DNA of 64,000 bases from Phoronis australis (GCA_002633005.1 NMRA01000172.1:207866-271865); one strand, 5' to 3'. Positions 1-12,733 are shown, counted from the stretch's first letter. The notes: generated by a model not told the origin, from the sequence alone. Numbers and translations: made by a program.

Positions 1-479
1 CTACATTTCAATCTTGATTATACTGACATCTGTTGGGTCTATCGGCAACTAACCGCACATGAAAGGCTTGGTCGAAAATTATCGTTTTCTCACATGCACT
101 TTCGGGTTTTTAGCGGCGATTCCACTGATCGAAGCGACAAAATAAGCCAAAACTTTGGCCATACCATGTTAAACATAAAATTTTTTCCAATTTTGCTGAA
201 ACTTGGCCACGTTTTTAACAAAATACTTATCTATGTTATGTGCTATCGGCAAATGTGATTGATTCATAAATAAGACCCTCACGCTGTGTTTTCTGCGAAT
301 CCCATGTATTCTGAAGGGGGCTAACTGAGTGATTTTCGCGCATGCGCAATTCACGGTTTCAATATTGCTGGTAATGGGAAAATGTGAAAAAATACAGCCA
401 CGGTACTAGCATGTTACGAACATCATGGCGAACGAGCGATCCGCGGTTAGTTGGACCAATTTGTTAAAGTTCCCCGCCA

Positions 480-640
480 CATGCGCGCACCCAGCTGGGC
501 GGTGGGAGCTCGAATGACTAGCACTCCATTTGGCAAAGTGGGCAAAAAGGTCCGCCTTAGAGAAACAAAAGGTCCGAGAAAACGAGACAAAAGTCCACTA
601 AAAAGGCAGAAATTCGGCGAATGCACAATTCATATAACTC
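480..640 (-). repeat. MITE-like fragment, relative of the insertion at 47807-48052
   Basis: The block opens with CATGCGCGCACCCAG and its body matches the reverse complement of the 246-bp insertion at 47807-48052 (shared GGGAGCTCGAAT, CAAAGTGGGCAAAAAGGTCCGCC split by small changes, GACAAAAG). A 65-codon open frame runs through it, but it simply reads through the repeat and has no family resemblance. The far end is eroded, so the right boundary is approximate. Confidence 0.55.
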
Positions 641-2091
641 TGATCTGAACAGACCCCGTTTCCAGCCCGTTTTTTTATTTTCAGTTCTACATTTTTCATC
701 AGTGTATTTTAGCCAAAAGGTTCACTCATCAAAAATTCGAGCCCTATATAGTTCAGGCTGGGTTCGCGCACGTAGCACACCCCATTGTTAATTATGCACA
801 AATTTCTCAGTATTTTTTGTATTTGAAAGATAGCATTAAATCGGAGGGTGATTCTTCACGTGACACTTGAAATGAGAGTGGGGAAGCAGCCAGCTGACGC
901 GAGGATAGATCACTAGTGATCGAAGCGGTCCCGCGCGGTGAAGACCGTACATACTCCAAGTATGACGTGTCGTACATGCCCAGAATTCACCGTGTTGTGG
1001 ATATTCGAGTGTTTTTTTTCTCTGCTCTTTCTTTGATGAAACCTAGCTGGTTCGCAATGTTCGTCACTGAAGTATTCGGTCGTCAAATGTTGAAACTCAA
1101 AGTGTCATACTGCGCGAAACACGAATCATCAACAAACAAGACACGTTACACACTGGTAGCGAATATTGTCGGTTTGTGAGCCATGTGTTTTGGTTAATCA
1201 TGGCTGGAGTAGGCCTACTCGTCGGCGGATTCGAAGCTATAGCACAGTACGTCCTGTAATTATAACATTTCTAGGTCACGTGCCTGGTTTTTATAAAAAC
1301 GAACTCTGTTTACAACAAAGACAAATTCACCCAACTGTAACATAACAATAAGTAGAAAAATGATCACATTTGTTTTTGGCCAAAATATGATCGAGTGTTA
1401 ACTTTAAAATTAGCACATACATAAACAAAGACTAGTCGACATTTCGGTTTATCATCACTAAACCATTCCCAAAAAGACAAACTTCGAACACTACTACACT
1501 CACATGGTAACAGTACAGCAGAACAGCCTGTAGCACAGGTCACAGTACACATCAATGCATTATGAGGAGAGAGAGCAGCTAGACATCAAAACAGTTCAAA
1601 AGCTCAAATTAACCACAGTTTCTATTCAAATAGCGCTCAGCGTAGTTCAACCTAGGACCAATACTCCCAGGTTCAACCCACTTTTTCAGGTCTGTAGCTC
1701 AAGTGGGAGAGTTTTGATCCCAAAAAGCACAAATTTTTGTCAGTTATCAGATCAATCGGAGCTTTAAAATATGTAGCTATTCCGACTAGCTTGTTTGACC
1801 GTGAACTTGGTTTCTAAATAATGTCTCGTTTCAAAATGGATATCCAAAAAATATTTATAAAATAATTCAGTGGCAGGTTTTTAAACAGACACTCTAAGAC
1901 ACCTGCGGATGTTTGTTATGGCCCTGAATTAAATAAAGCATATCTTAACCGTCCCTGTTTGGGCCTCCATGCTGTAGTTGTGTGGTCGACAGACAGGTTA
2001 AAATAATGCTTGTATTAGCTATTGCTCCATGTGTACAACTGGTAACAAATTTTGTCATTGTCCAAAGTGAAAACACCACTAAGTAATGTTC
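641..2091. other. Intergenic, no gene recognised
   Basis: AT-rich sequence with only short frames that lack splice context or family motifs. I see no repeat boundary or RNA gene that I can support here. Confidence 0.5.
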
Positions 2092-2446
2092 AAAGCATTC
2101 ACGATTGTACAACAAAATTAATTTATTTCTATATGGATGTCAAGAACTTAACTCAAACGAAAATAAGGTTTTATTTGAAATAGTATCAGAATTTCTTTAT
2201 AACATTAAATCTCTTTGTGTGAGTGGATAGAATTTTATACATCTGTATGAAAATGAATTATTTTCATTCGTTGTCATATATCATTGTATTCTGAACATCA
2301 GTTTTTTATTTATGAATTCGTATATAATCATTAGACTTCTTTGTATTTTTTTACCCAGATCTAATGCCTCTTGGCGCTTTCTGTGTTATGTATATTCACT
2401 GTATTCTGAAGATTTCGTAATAAACATTAAAAAAAGCATTCACGAT
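2092..2446 (+). mobile_element. Retroposed insertion with target-site duplication and poly(A) end
   Basis: The 14-base string AAAGCATTCACGAT occurs at 2092-2105 and again at 2433-2446, flanking about 327 bp that ends in AATAAA (2419-2424) followed by an A-rich tail running straight into the second copy. This arrangement is what target-primed reverse transcription leaves behind. The inserted body has no open frame; it could be a 5'-truncated LINE 3' end or a retrocopy of another transcript. The family is not identified. Confidence 0.6.
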
Positions 2447-2594
2447 GTGTACCGACTCAACTGTAATGAAAGTGAATAGTTTTACAACGGAATGACCAAC
2501 AGAATTCTCGGCATCAGAGTCAAAGAACATTGTCAAGGCCCACACAATCCTGTTCTTAATCATTTATCGACCACTGGTCGCACTATTACTCTGC

Positions 2595-2634
2595 AGGATC
2601 TTGGACAATATATATTGCCCTTGTCCAAGATCCT
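2595..2634. repeat. Perfect 14-bp inverted repeat (hairpin)
   Basis: AGGATCTTGGACAA (2595-2608) is followed after a 12-base AT-rich spacer by its exact reverse complement (2621-2634). It would form a stable stem-loop. No role can be read from context; it may be the centre of an old palindromic repeat. Confidence 0.6.
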
Positions 2635-4736
2635 CTTCAGGCTCCTCATTGAAGGAGGCTATCCAATTTGCATTTTGATGGTTACCTTGAGACTAATTTC
2701 CTGTGTTACCTGACTGTAGTATGAAGAACATTTGCATTGAGAATGGTTTAGTGATAATAAACCGAAAGTCGACTTATGTATGCACTGATTTTGAAGTTAA
2801 GGTAGAAAAGTTTTCACTGTGAAGCCAGGCCGAGGTTGGTCGGATTTGACAATAGAGCTATATATAAACCGGCAAACCAAACGAGGAAGTCCACGCTCAG
2901 CATGATGCGTCTCCACTTTCACACCAGAAAACTGGGTAAACTTGAGATGCGCACGAGATCAAAGTAACCAGGGCACCGGACAACGTCCACTGTATTCATT
3001 TTCACCGTATTCGCTCAATATGTACATGTAGCTGGCTGGAAAACGAAAGTTAGTCTATTTACTCCCATGAAATCAGTCGTAAAATAATCTTTACAGTGGT
3101 GGAATTATACTTTGGTTACCAACACATTCAAGAACATCGAAACCAGCGACTCCAGGAACGGCTTCAGGGTCCTTTGGGGTTGATGGTCATATCTGAAAAT
3201 GCGAATTCGAAAATAGCGAATGTCAGGCCTACGCATTGCCTCAAACTGTGACACTCGGCATAGTCGTTTGGCCGGAGTCAGAAAAGAACAAAGAGAAACG
3301 AAAACAGCCAACAGAACATTTGTAAACTACCAGTGCTTGGCCAAGACGTCGGTTATTGGGGATCTCATTTTCTGCACCTAGTTAATTATTCATACATGTA
3401 TTTCCAAAAAGTTGAGAAAATTTGTAAAGCAAAGGTTTTGCATAGAATATTAAATTCACTGGATTTTTTAATTCAAAAAGACCATTTTGGGGAACGCAAA
3501 ACTATAATTCTCCCAAGACCCATCTTTGACAATGAATAATGGATTCACATGTCGTTTTTATACAACGGTATCAACAGAATTGTATTTTTTTTGAAGATTG
3601 TGACTAGGATTTGCTGTCTTTAAAAATTACTCGCACATGCCCAACAGACTGGAGGGGAGGCCATTTTCTGATGACCGTGTACAGAGTGCATGTCTATCGG
3701 ATTAAGGTATCCAAAGTACATTCAATGGCAATTATAAACAAACATTTCAACGATTTTTGGAGTTCAACTTTAACTCATAAAGCGTAAATAGGTACTTCTG
3801 GAATAAATTCGGATTTTTCATGGCGACGGGCACAAACTCCGTAGTGTGTCCCTTCTCCCATGAGTCGGGATTGTCACTGAGTCAAGAATTTGCGAGCATG
3901 CCTTTGAGAATTGCTTATGATATTTTGTTTTGACAAACAACGAATTTGTTTGTTTCTGATTTACATGGTTGTGTTTCTACGAAAATCGACTGACTATAGA
4001 GGATTTTTTTCTGACAATTATAAGACATTCTTGTAAGGATTGACGATGCCCCAGTAAACGTAGTTTGAAGGCTGAAGTTGGTAAAATCTCTGTCATCAAA
4101 TGAACAAGTAAACTAGTCGATTTTTTTGGTTATCTGAAATCCGATGGCTCTCGATGACTTAGCTGACACTTCTATAGAAATGTTCCAACCTTTTAAAATG
4201 GCAATAGATGTAGTTTATTTACTTAGGAACAAAATTAAGGGTTTAAAGAAAGTCTTCAGATTATATTAAACGCACTGTTCATTAACTTGGGAATATTAAT
4301 TGTCTGCATTTCCTTAACCTTTTTTTTAATTTCCTGCAGTATTTAGAAATAAAATTTCGTTCTCACCGTGCACTACAGAACACGTGCTGGCTCACACACT
4401 TCCGATGCAAAACAAGGTGTAACCATACAGTGGGCCCGAGCACAGAATCTCAATTCAGGGATTTGCCCGGGAAATAGTGATTTCAAACTTGGTAACAATG
4501 TCAGAGTTGAAAAGTTGATGTGGAAAAATGTCGGTGGATATTTGATGAATGACAAACCAATTTTAGAGAATAACCAACACATAAACTTGAGATTTCGCAC
4601 CTTAGTGAGTCCTGTTGAGAGTAATTGGGCCCATGGACTGTCTTGCGTGACCGTCTTGCGGGTCCGTCGTCAGACCACAATTTTTATTGTTAAAGTTGCT
4701 TAGTATTATCTGCTTCAAAGGAACGGTAACCATAAA
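2635..4736. other. Intergenic, no gene recognised
   Basis: No frame here shows domain motifs. A TATATATAAA string (2859-2868) lies 40-odd bases before an ATG, but nothing downstream supports a gene, so I do not call a promoter. Confidence 0.45.
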
Positions 4737-4875
4737 CCTATCGCAAGCTCCGCCCCTTGCGTAATGTCCACTAGCAAACAACAAGTTTTACCCGGCAACG
4801 TGTTGTTTGTCGGGTAAAAAGGCGGCTTGGAAACGAAGGTGTATCAATAATGCTGCGTTCTAAATGGTCATTCAA
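4737..4875 (-). repeat. Dispersed repeat, inverted relative to 10775-10870
   Basis: The reverse complement of this block contains GGGGCGGAGCTTG followed by GATAGGT and an upstream GCAGCATT...ACACCTTCG segment. The same elements occur in the same order at 10775-10870 on the + strand. The two copies have diverged and the spacers differ, so this is an old interspersed element of unknown class. Confidence 0.5.
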
Positions 4876-4940
4876 GCGGGACAGCGAAGCGGTTGCGTAA
4901 CTTGTTTATCTCAAAGGATTAGAGGCGAAGGTGACTCGGG

Positions 4941-5126
4941 ATGCCGCGCTAGTTAGATGCCGCGCTGGTTAGATGCCGCGCTGGTTAGATGCCGCGCTGG
5001 TTAGATGCCGCGCTGGTTAGATGCCGCGCTGGTTAGATGCCGCGCTGGTTAGATGCCGCGCTGGTTAGATGCCGCGCTGGTTAGATGCCGCGCTGGTTAG
5101 ATGCCGCGCTAGTTAGATGCCACGCT
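4941..5126 (+). repeat. 16-bp tandem array, 11 units plus a partial
   Basis: ATGCCGCGCTGGTTAG is repeated head to tail with exact 16-bp spacing from 4941. The first and the eleventh unit carry the same GCTAGTTAG variant and the nine between are identical. A partial twelfth unit with a base change (ATGCCACGCT) ends the array. Near-perfect inner units bounded by variants indicate recent expansion. Unit length and absence of spacers exclude a CRISPR. Confidence 0.9.
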
Positions 5127-6737
5127 TACATGTCGATCATCAGTTCACTAAAGCTGGGCAACAAACAAAATGTCTGAAAACCAGTACGGTATGACCAACG
5201 TCTAGTTTGAACATGGTTGAGGTCCGTAAAAGCAAAACACTTGCGATGCACTTCATCGCTAGTATGGAACGGAAATAAAAAAAATCGTAATTCCACAGGG
5301 AGCGAAGTAGGGAGGACCAAATCACGGCTTACGTACAGAAATATTTACGATTTTACATGATTGCGTTTGTTCAAGTTTTGTTGTTTACCACAAATTTTTA
5401 TTTGAAAAATATTCGTTTCCGTTTTGTGCAGTAATAATAACTTCACAACAAGAAATTGTAACGTAACGCAAAACCAAGTCAAAACTTTCTCCAAGATGAC
5501 CCTCTTTCAAAGTGATGTCATTTGTTTCAAAATGAACAGAATATGATAAAATATTTTTAGGTTTAAATTTCTCCTCGAGTGTGTCAACAAAATGCCCGAC
5601 TAAGCCGAATGGCACAACTTGAAAAAATAATCCTTTATCACAAGGTTACAAGGCAATTTCGTACCCTTGGACAAAGAAAAAAATCTTTGAAATAGTCAGT
5701 GATCATGTCCCACACCACCATTTTCATTGACGGTATGCCATGGTTTCCTATCTCGTGGTCAATAAAACATTTCATTTGATGATGATATTGCCCAACCTTT
5801 TGACAAGCGCACACTGCCAGTTGAGATGACCTCAAAGTTGTCCAATTCACGTATCTATGGACTAACAGCTGCGCTACAAGGTGGTTTTATTGGTTAACAC
5901 TCGAGTTCGGATTAAAATATCTTGGAGTGGCATAGAACGTGAAAAACAGACTAAATTGCATTATTCAAAGTGGTTCTCTGCTAATTTTTCGCCAGGTGTT
6001 TTCACAGTTTGTTCGTAAAGATTTTGAATTTCGGTGTTGAGGTCAAAGCAATTTTCCTTTACTTTCAAATTTGAAAAAAAACGATCTGTCAACTGCTCGT
6101 CACTTCGTCAGACTTTCTCTCACTCCAAAAGCACATCTTCTTATTTGGTATGGCAAGACAAAGACAAAGCGCATTTCCCTTATATAGAAAGTGTGGCCTA
6201 TGATCTTCGATGTAAGCAAGACTCAGGCGATTTCCTCTCTGGTTCCCTGCGTGCCGCTAGGTGGTAGCCAGCGTGCTGGCTAGCCACGTAGGAAACCAGC
6301 GAGTGGCGATTTCAAGCAACAGTCAGTCCGACTTCTTTGAGCGCATAGGCCTACATGCATGTATGTTATTAGAGTCAGAGAATTTGAAAACTGTATTGTA
6401 TTGGGATGAAAGAGTTCGCAGTTCGTCTGAGTTTCAAAAAATAGTGAATACTACGATTTCTTCTGGAAACTCTTGCAATATTGAAAGTGAAGAAATCTCA
6501 CGTTAGCATCTACACGAGGTAGATTCGCCACGACCTGTTAAAAGGTATTTTACGAGTTTTCGAGTTCCATGCCTTGCGATCACTAAATGGTAAATTTCAC
6601 GGTTAAATAGCACCGGATGAAATACTAGTCTTTCACCCCCTCAATTAAAACATTACATCTTCGCCAACCGATCATTTCCATGGTTGTCATTTTGATTGCG
6701 TACACTTGTAAGGTGTATTCGTGCAACACTAGGCTTT
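5127..6737. other. Intergenic, no gene recognised
   Basis: Only short unsupported frames. A small palindrome (AGCCAGC/GCTGGCT around 6265-6281) is visible. Confidence 0.45.
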
Positions 6738-7112
6738 AACTTAGTCCTTCTTCATCATCATCATCAATGTGCGTCACCCCTACCAGGGTATAGGCCACGA
6801 ATCAGAGATTTCCATTCCGCTCTGTCCTGGGCGATTCCTTCAGTTCTAGCTGTCTCCATGAGTATCCTAACCTCTCCATGTCATCGGTGATGCATCTTCT
6901 CCAGGTCATTCGTGGTCTGCCTCTATTTCGTTTACCCTGTGGGTTCCACTTTAATACTTGTCTGGAAGTGCTACTTGTTTCTTCTTAGTGTATGTCCGTT
7001 CCAGCGCCATTTCCTTTGGCCAATCTCCTCTTCCATTGGTATCTGTCCTGTTCTTTCCCACAATTCTTCATTTCCTTTCCTTTCTGGCCACTGTATCCTT
7101 CTTGCGTAAAGA
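6738..7112 (-). mobile_element. LINE 3' end (reverse-transcriptase C-terminal tail), frameshifted
   Basis: Read on the minus strand, this encodes pieces of the C-terminal tail seen in many animal non-LTR retrotransposons: RKWRWNGHTLRR, then WNPQGKRNRGRPRMTWRR, then AQDRAEWKSLI and a stop, followed by a TGATGATGATGATGAAG microsatellite tail. The pieces sit in more than one reading frame, so the copy is dead. The upstream RT core is absent: this is a 5'-truncated insertion of under 400 bp. Confidence 0.85.
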
Positions 7113-7966
7113 AAAAGAGGCCTAGAAAACAACTTCCGTTTTACTAATTCGCTCACTACATTTTTACAACAGTTTTTGCTACACGCCGTGTCAAAAGTTT
7201 ACCGCGCAATATTTGCAAGGTCTTGAATTGCGTGTCAACCCTCTAGTTTCAAAAAGTAAAATTTGGGTAATTTTTTCTACTTTGTAAGAAAAATAAGACA
7301 CTAAACCTGCTTTATGTTGCCAGAGAGAAATATCTTTAAAATTGGAATTCAACTTCAAAACGTAAAGTTCAAGTCAAGCCGTGTGTCGAAATGAAAGTGT
7401 TGCCAACTTTCAGTAAGACTGGTTATTTGCATCATGTGTTTTTCTTGCCGTCATTAAGTATTACACAAATGTTATTTTTGGAAGCCGAATATCCATGTCA
7501 ACAGTTGATGACTATTTTTCAAAGTGATGTCAGGATGCTTAGCTGACTTGTCACAAAAAAGTTCAAAACACGCACCGCAACAAATCGAATTTTACCAACT
7601 GTATGACGTAAGAATCCACAGAGGCCTGCAGCATCCGCACTAAAATTTAAATGTTTAAAATGCCAACTCTGTTGCGTTGACCAGCAGGTATTCTAGAAGT
7701 ACAGGTAAATTAAATATCATTTTTTTCAATTAGTTTCCACCCAAAATTTGAAAACAAGTTTAGGTTAACTTTCGGAAGCAATAATGAAGTATAAGCCACG
7801 TTTTTAAAAGTACACCAAAAAGTTACAAACCCCATGTCAGATTGTCTGATCTAAAGACAATATCGGATGTGATGTGAGGTTTCAGTCTGTTTCCACCAAA
7901 GTTCGTCAAATTCACACATTCTGAGAATTACTAAGAGCATATTGACGGAAACCGCAAACTCACCTG
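7113..7966. other. Intergenic, nothing recognised
   Basis: No coding or repeat signature that I can support. Confidence 0.45.
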
Positions 7967-8125
7967 CAGTGGCGGATTTAGGGGGGGGGGGGGCATGGGG
8001 GCCAGGCCTTCCCCTAAANAAATTGTCCCAGGTTCCATTTGGTAGTTCGGGGGGGTCTGACTGGCAGAATCCTGGCTAATACTCTGCCCTGGGCCCCCTT
8101 ACTCAAAATCCTGGATCCGCCCCTG
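7967..8125. mobile_element. Short MITE with CAGTGGCGGAT termini, contains an N
   Basis: The left end CAGTGGCGGATTTAGG is mirrored by CTGGATCCGCCCCTG at the right end. The interior is G-runs on the left and C-runs on the right. The same termini bound elements at 25422-25629, 45552-45765, 58155-59222 and 60457-60598, so this is a dispersed non-autonomous DNA-transposon family. The single N at 8019 lies inside, next to a long G-run. Confidence 0.7.
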
Positions 8126-8894
8126 ATTAGATGGGAACTTCTTTAGTAGTTGGAAAGGAGGCTTTGTATAACCGTATACCAAGAAACAAATCGTGTTGCC
8201 TGAACATATGCTTTCTGTCATTTTACATTTAGCCATGGCTGTTGAGAAGATAATAATATCCCAGTGAATTGATATCTCGGTATATATCCATTCGATTTTG
8301 CTGCTCCGTATATGAGGGCGGCCTAGTCATCATCAGGGCTCTATATTTCTCAACCGTGACTTTGTGTGTATGCTTCACAAACCCATGGTTATTGCAGATG
8401 GAGTGTAATAATTTGTGGTGGTACGCCGCAGTCGTGGTAGTGCAGACCATGCAAACACTGTCTTCCATACTTTCAATGTAACTACTCAGGTTAAGTAAAC
8501 AACTTGATCAAAGAAGTCGACATTTCACATCCACGTAGGTTCACATTACAATTCTGAGAATTTCTCCAAAATTGACTTTAGGCCGCCACTTAATGTTCTT
8601 ATACCATGTACTAAGCGCCACTATAGATTAAAATAGTCCTTTCAATTTTATTATGACTTCGTGGTGTTTTCCTACCAACAATAAGGTGTGAATCAATTTT
8701 TTATGTGCGTAAATCACTCTCGTAAATTTAGTAATTCTAATTAAAATTTATGCTGCTAAAAATTGGTTTGCGGTGCGTAACGTTCATCCATTTGACCAAC
8801 AATATTTTGTTGGGAGCTACGATAAACAGGTAAACCCCCATAAAACCCATCCCCCATTGATCCACCAAATTGAGATTCAGTCTAATGTCTAGAC

Positions 8895-9103
8895 TCACAC
8901 TGTGCACAATGGGGCGAGCATTCATTTCTACACAGTGAGCCGGCGCGGAACGCTGACGAGGAATAAAAAACAAGGAAATTCCATTCATGACGCGAGTCAC
9001 GTGGCTGTGACGTTTTGTCTCTCGTTTGCCGGTGTGTTCGAGAAGGGCAGACACAGAGGGAAACATTTCGCCAGTTTCTTTAGTTTAACTGAGGAAATAC
9101 TAC
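8895..9103 (+). promoter_or_regulatory. Candidate promoter and non-coding first exon
   Basis: A locally GC-richer patch contains an E-box CACGTG (8998-9003) and a CRE-like TGACGT (9008-9013), and ends in a strong splice-donor string TAC/GTAAGT (exon side ending 9103). It lies 3.4 kb upstream of the PEPCK start codon on the same strand and could be its promoter and untranslated first exon. No transcript evidence is available, and a chance cluster is possible. Confidence 0.25.
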
Positions 9104-10774
9104 GTAAGTTGTGCTCATAAAGGCATGCAATAGTGTTAAGAATGTGTATTCTAAAGTGTGTGAGTTGTCGCATAGTTTTATGTTGTATTTACGAGTGTTG
9201 TTTTCACCCAAAACACATTGAAGGTCATTTCGTATTTGACCTTGGGGCCTGGCTTGGGCTGAGGCTTGAATCTTTCGCATCTACTTTAAGTGTAGAAGAG
9301 CAGTTTTATTTTTAAGTGACGTTGTCATTCTTATTAGATTTGAACTCAAGTGAGTATGCATTGTTTCGAAATAAGCGCGTTGTAAAGTTTGCGACAGCGT
9401 AGTCTAGCATGGAGCATGGTCACCTTACATTGTGTGTTTGAACACGGACTGAAAGTCATTCACCGGTCGGTCGATTAGGAAATATAGAATATAGGTCAGC
9501 ATTGGTGAATGACCTCCTCTGTGTGTACTCAATGATACCTGTCGGAATTCCGCGGAATGTGTTAGTTGTCACCGATATTGTGATAAACGTAATAAAATGA
9601 CTGAAAACATTTTGAAGGTCATGTGTTCTGAAACTGGTTCATACGGGACAGGATCATAGGCCTACTTTCGTTTCATATTTGAACAATTTAAGTTGCAACA
9701 CTGCAAGAATTCTAGAAAGCTTGAAGTTTATGGAAGGTTTTGTCTTGAAATGTTAATTGCTTTCTAACATTGATGAGGAAGTTTAGATGCTGAACCTCTG
9801 GTGCCAAAGAATTATTGATTATTGTTGAGTTGTTGGTTAGGTTGGTCTTTGTTGAATTGAGCCTCGTGCCTAGCTAATTGTCACTAGCATTGTTAAGGCA
9901 ACTTTCAAAATCAATTATGACGAGCTAGATCAAGGCTTGAAACTTACCATAACGTCAACTCACCAAGTATGACCTGCCAAAATTCCTTGATCGTGAAATA
10001 GAAACGAGCTCGCCAAAACAAACGTTTCAAGGCCATTCTTTTAATGTTTTTTGATCAAATGGAGAATTAGGTATAAGTCATACGTGAAAAATGTCTACCA
10101 ATTGCCCGCACAACTCTTACAGAATACAGTGTTTGTATATGCATCATGGTAGCAACCGGCCTCTTTTGCCGATGTTTATATAGCTGTCTTACTTTGAGTG
10201 CGTGCTCGAATGAGTGCTGATGGTGGCAGATGCCTACTGATTTCTCAGTTGCAACTGTGAAGCAGAGATATTGTACTTGGGAGGAAAATTGTTATTAATT
10301 TTAAAGTTAGGAAGTTAGTACAGCATTTAAAGGGAATAAAAGGATAATTTCTTTTGTTATAATTTAAATTAATTAAATTACGTAAGGGCAGGCAATCATG
10401 TCGCAAAAGAGGTCACTCAGTATATAGATGTTCATGATAATAATATGATAATTTCCCAGAGTGCCCATTTTCATAATAATTGGTACAGTATGCATATCCT
10501 TATTATCGTTGTCAATCTGTCTAGCTCGATGCATCCGAAATTCACTAAATGCTATCTCCATGCAGATTTACCTATAGTGCAGTGGACCCAATTGTGTGGC
10601 CTAAGCACCGGGCCACCATTTCGTTTTTTCCCTAAAACAAGTTACTCGCAAGGTTTGGAGGCTGTGTGGACGCTAAACTAGTGCAGCTTGCCCCACTTGT
10701 GACAACTTATCCACCTAGGTTAACTTGCACCACTTCTTATAGACCTATTACCAGGATTTTCAGTGACGGCTTAA
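9104..10774. other. Intergenic or first-intron sequence, nothing recognised
   Basis: No frame with family motifs and no bounded repeat. Confidence 0.4.
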
Positions 10775-10870
10775 CTGACCAATCAGAATGCAGCATTCAT
10801 GACACACCTTCGCTTCCAGCTATACGTTGCTGACATTTTGCAAGGGGGCGGAGCTTGTGATAGGTCAACT
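10775..10870 (+). repeat. Dispersed repeat, partner of 4737-4875
   Basis: Contains GCAGCATT, ACACCTTCGCTTCC and GGGGGCGGAGCTTG...GATAGGT in the order seen on the minus strand at 4737-4875. Confidence 0.5.
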
Positions 10871-12514
10871 GCTGTGTGGCCCCAAAACTGGAGCAAGGCG
10901 GAAGTAATTATCAGCTGTTACATACAGACAGGTCTTTAGTGCACTGTATTTGCATCATTGTCATACATAGAGGAACAACTTCTGCCTTGCGCTAGTTATT
11001 GGATATATGTGTGTGTGTGGACACTCAGATCCACTAAAGTGAGGCAATTAAGTTGCACTAGTGCAAGTTTTTTTGTTAAGTTTGTGTTTGGATGGGACTA
11101 TAGTGATGCAAAATAAAAATTATGTTATATCTCCCTAGTTGTTTGGATATTAGTGTTGTGCTTTCAACTCCTGCAATAAAACATGCTATTAACATGCTTT
11201 TGTCAGTTCTTTAAGGTTATCTCAAACCTTATTTTGTGACTTTCATTCTAGCACAATCAAAAATCCAACCATGTGAACTAGTAAAAGAATGTATTTTCTG
11301 AAAGAAAAAAGATGAGACATTATAAATACAATATATGTTTTATATTAATATGCCATTATTATTATTATTATGTAACTGCCTTTTTTAGTCAAAATTTCAT
11401 TTTTAGGAAAGGCTCATTCATAGCAAAATAATCCAATGGTTGATTTTAATGAAACCTTTTTTAATGAAAGCCAAACAATTTGCGTAAAAAATGTTGTTAG
11501 GAAGTTTTATAATTACTCCTTTAGTTTTGTGTTTATATCATATTAACACGTAAAACATAACATGCGTTTTTTATGTAAAAAATATGTCTTTTTGGTAATT
11601 TTATGGTAGAGCATTTTGGAGATTCATGAATGAATATTAAAATTGGAAAGTTTTAGTGAAATTCATCCAACCCTTTTTGAAAACTCTAATTCCTAAGTTC
11701 AAATTAAGATGATTTGCTGAACTTAGAAAAAAATGAAAACGTCACTTTTTTCCAAAATCGCTTATTTGGTGAAAACTTGATTTTGGTCAGTTTTATTTAT
11801 GCCCCAACCATGTTTGCTATCTCAACATTCATTTGCAATTTTAGCTGCATTTGCAATGCGTAACTTAATTCTCACTAAAACGTATTAATTTTTTGAATGT
11901 GCCTCAAGTCAACAAGGACAAGGAGTGGGTCAACTATTAAGTAGGTCAACAATTCATTGTGATCCACACCACGCGCTGGGAGACTGATATTAAGAAACCA
12001 AGCACGACGTGGACAATCTAAATAGAGTCGGTGGTTAAAGCATGAGATCAAAACAGTGAAATGTCAAATTATAGATCAAATTGATGAATTTGAGTGGTGA
12101 TAATTATCTTTTTTCACAACTTGCTGTGTTTGTGAACAATAAGTCACAGAAGCGCTGAGGCGACTTGGACTCTGTGTAGTCGTTCGTAATGTTCGTATGC
12201 ATGCACAACTCCCTCAGGATCAAAAACTACGTTTTGTCTGTGTTTGGCAGCATATTTCTATGCTATGTACACCTTATTGACTCCATGTTATGGTGACTCG
12301 CATGAGGGTACAATACCAAACTGCTCAATGCCTGGCAAGAGATCAGATTTGAGTGACAGCCCTGTAACCTTTGACCTCGGATAAATAGTAAACAAATTTC
12401 CATGCTGTTGGAAGTGGTTTTTCTAAAATTTTTTCTTGATGAGGTATTTTGCTAGAAGTGAAATATTGTAAAAACGGCTAACGCGTACAATTGTTGCCAT
12501 AGGTAACCATCGTC
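10871..12514. other. AT-rich upstream flank of PEPCK
   Basis: Very AT-rich with a short ATT microsatellite near 11355. A 5'UTR acceptor (CCATAG at about 12498-12503) immediately before the PEPCK start is possible but weak. Confidence 0.4.
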
Positions 12515-12733
12515 ATGGCAACTATAGAGCAGGTGGAGCATAGCTTGGTAGAGATGGCGGACGTTGAGGCGTCACTGGCACACGAGGTGCACAAGCCACC
12601 AGAGCAAGAGCATGTCTCGGGGATTGGTCGCGAGGTGCACGAGTACATCATAGAGGACTATGGGCACATCCCCATCGTGCGTGGCACCATGAGCGCTCTA
12701 CCAAGGAGTGTACAGAAGTTCATTGTTGAACAG
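12515..12733 (+). CDS. PCK1: PEPCK coding exon 1
   Basis: Residues 1-73: an N-terminal extension rich in Glu and His, then the family's [10 protein letters not shown] helix. The donor is CAG/GTAATG, phase 0. Confidence 0.9.

Noticed and set aside
2859-2915. TATA box with a nearby ATG
   Set aside because: AT-rich background makes the string likely by chance and no downstream exon can be supported.
4368-4703. 111-codon frame on +
   Set aside because: No family motif, overlapping frames of similar size on the other strand, and no splice context.
4941-5126. CRISPR-like regular repeats
   Set aside because: Units are contiguous with no spacers and the genome is eukaryotic.
6971-7109. Plus-strand frame in the LINE tail
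   Set aside because: It is the antisense shadow of the minus-strand LINE C-terminal sequence.
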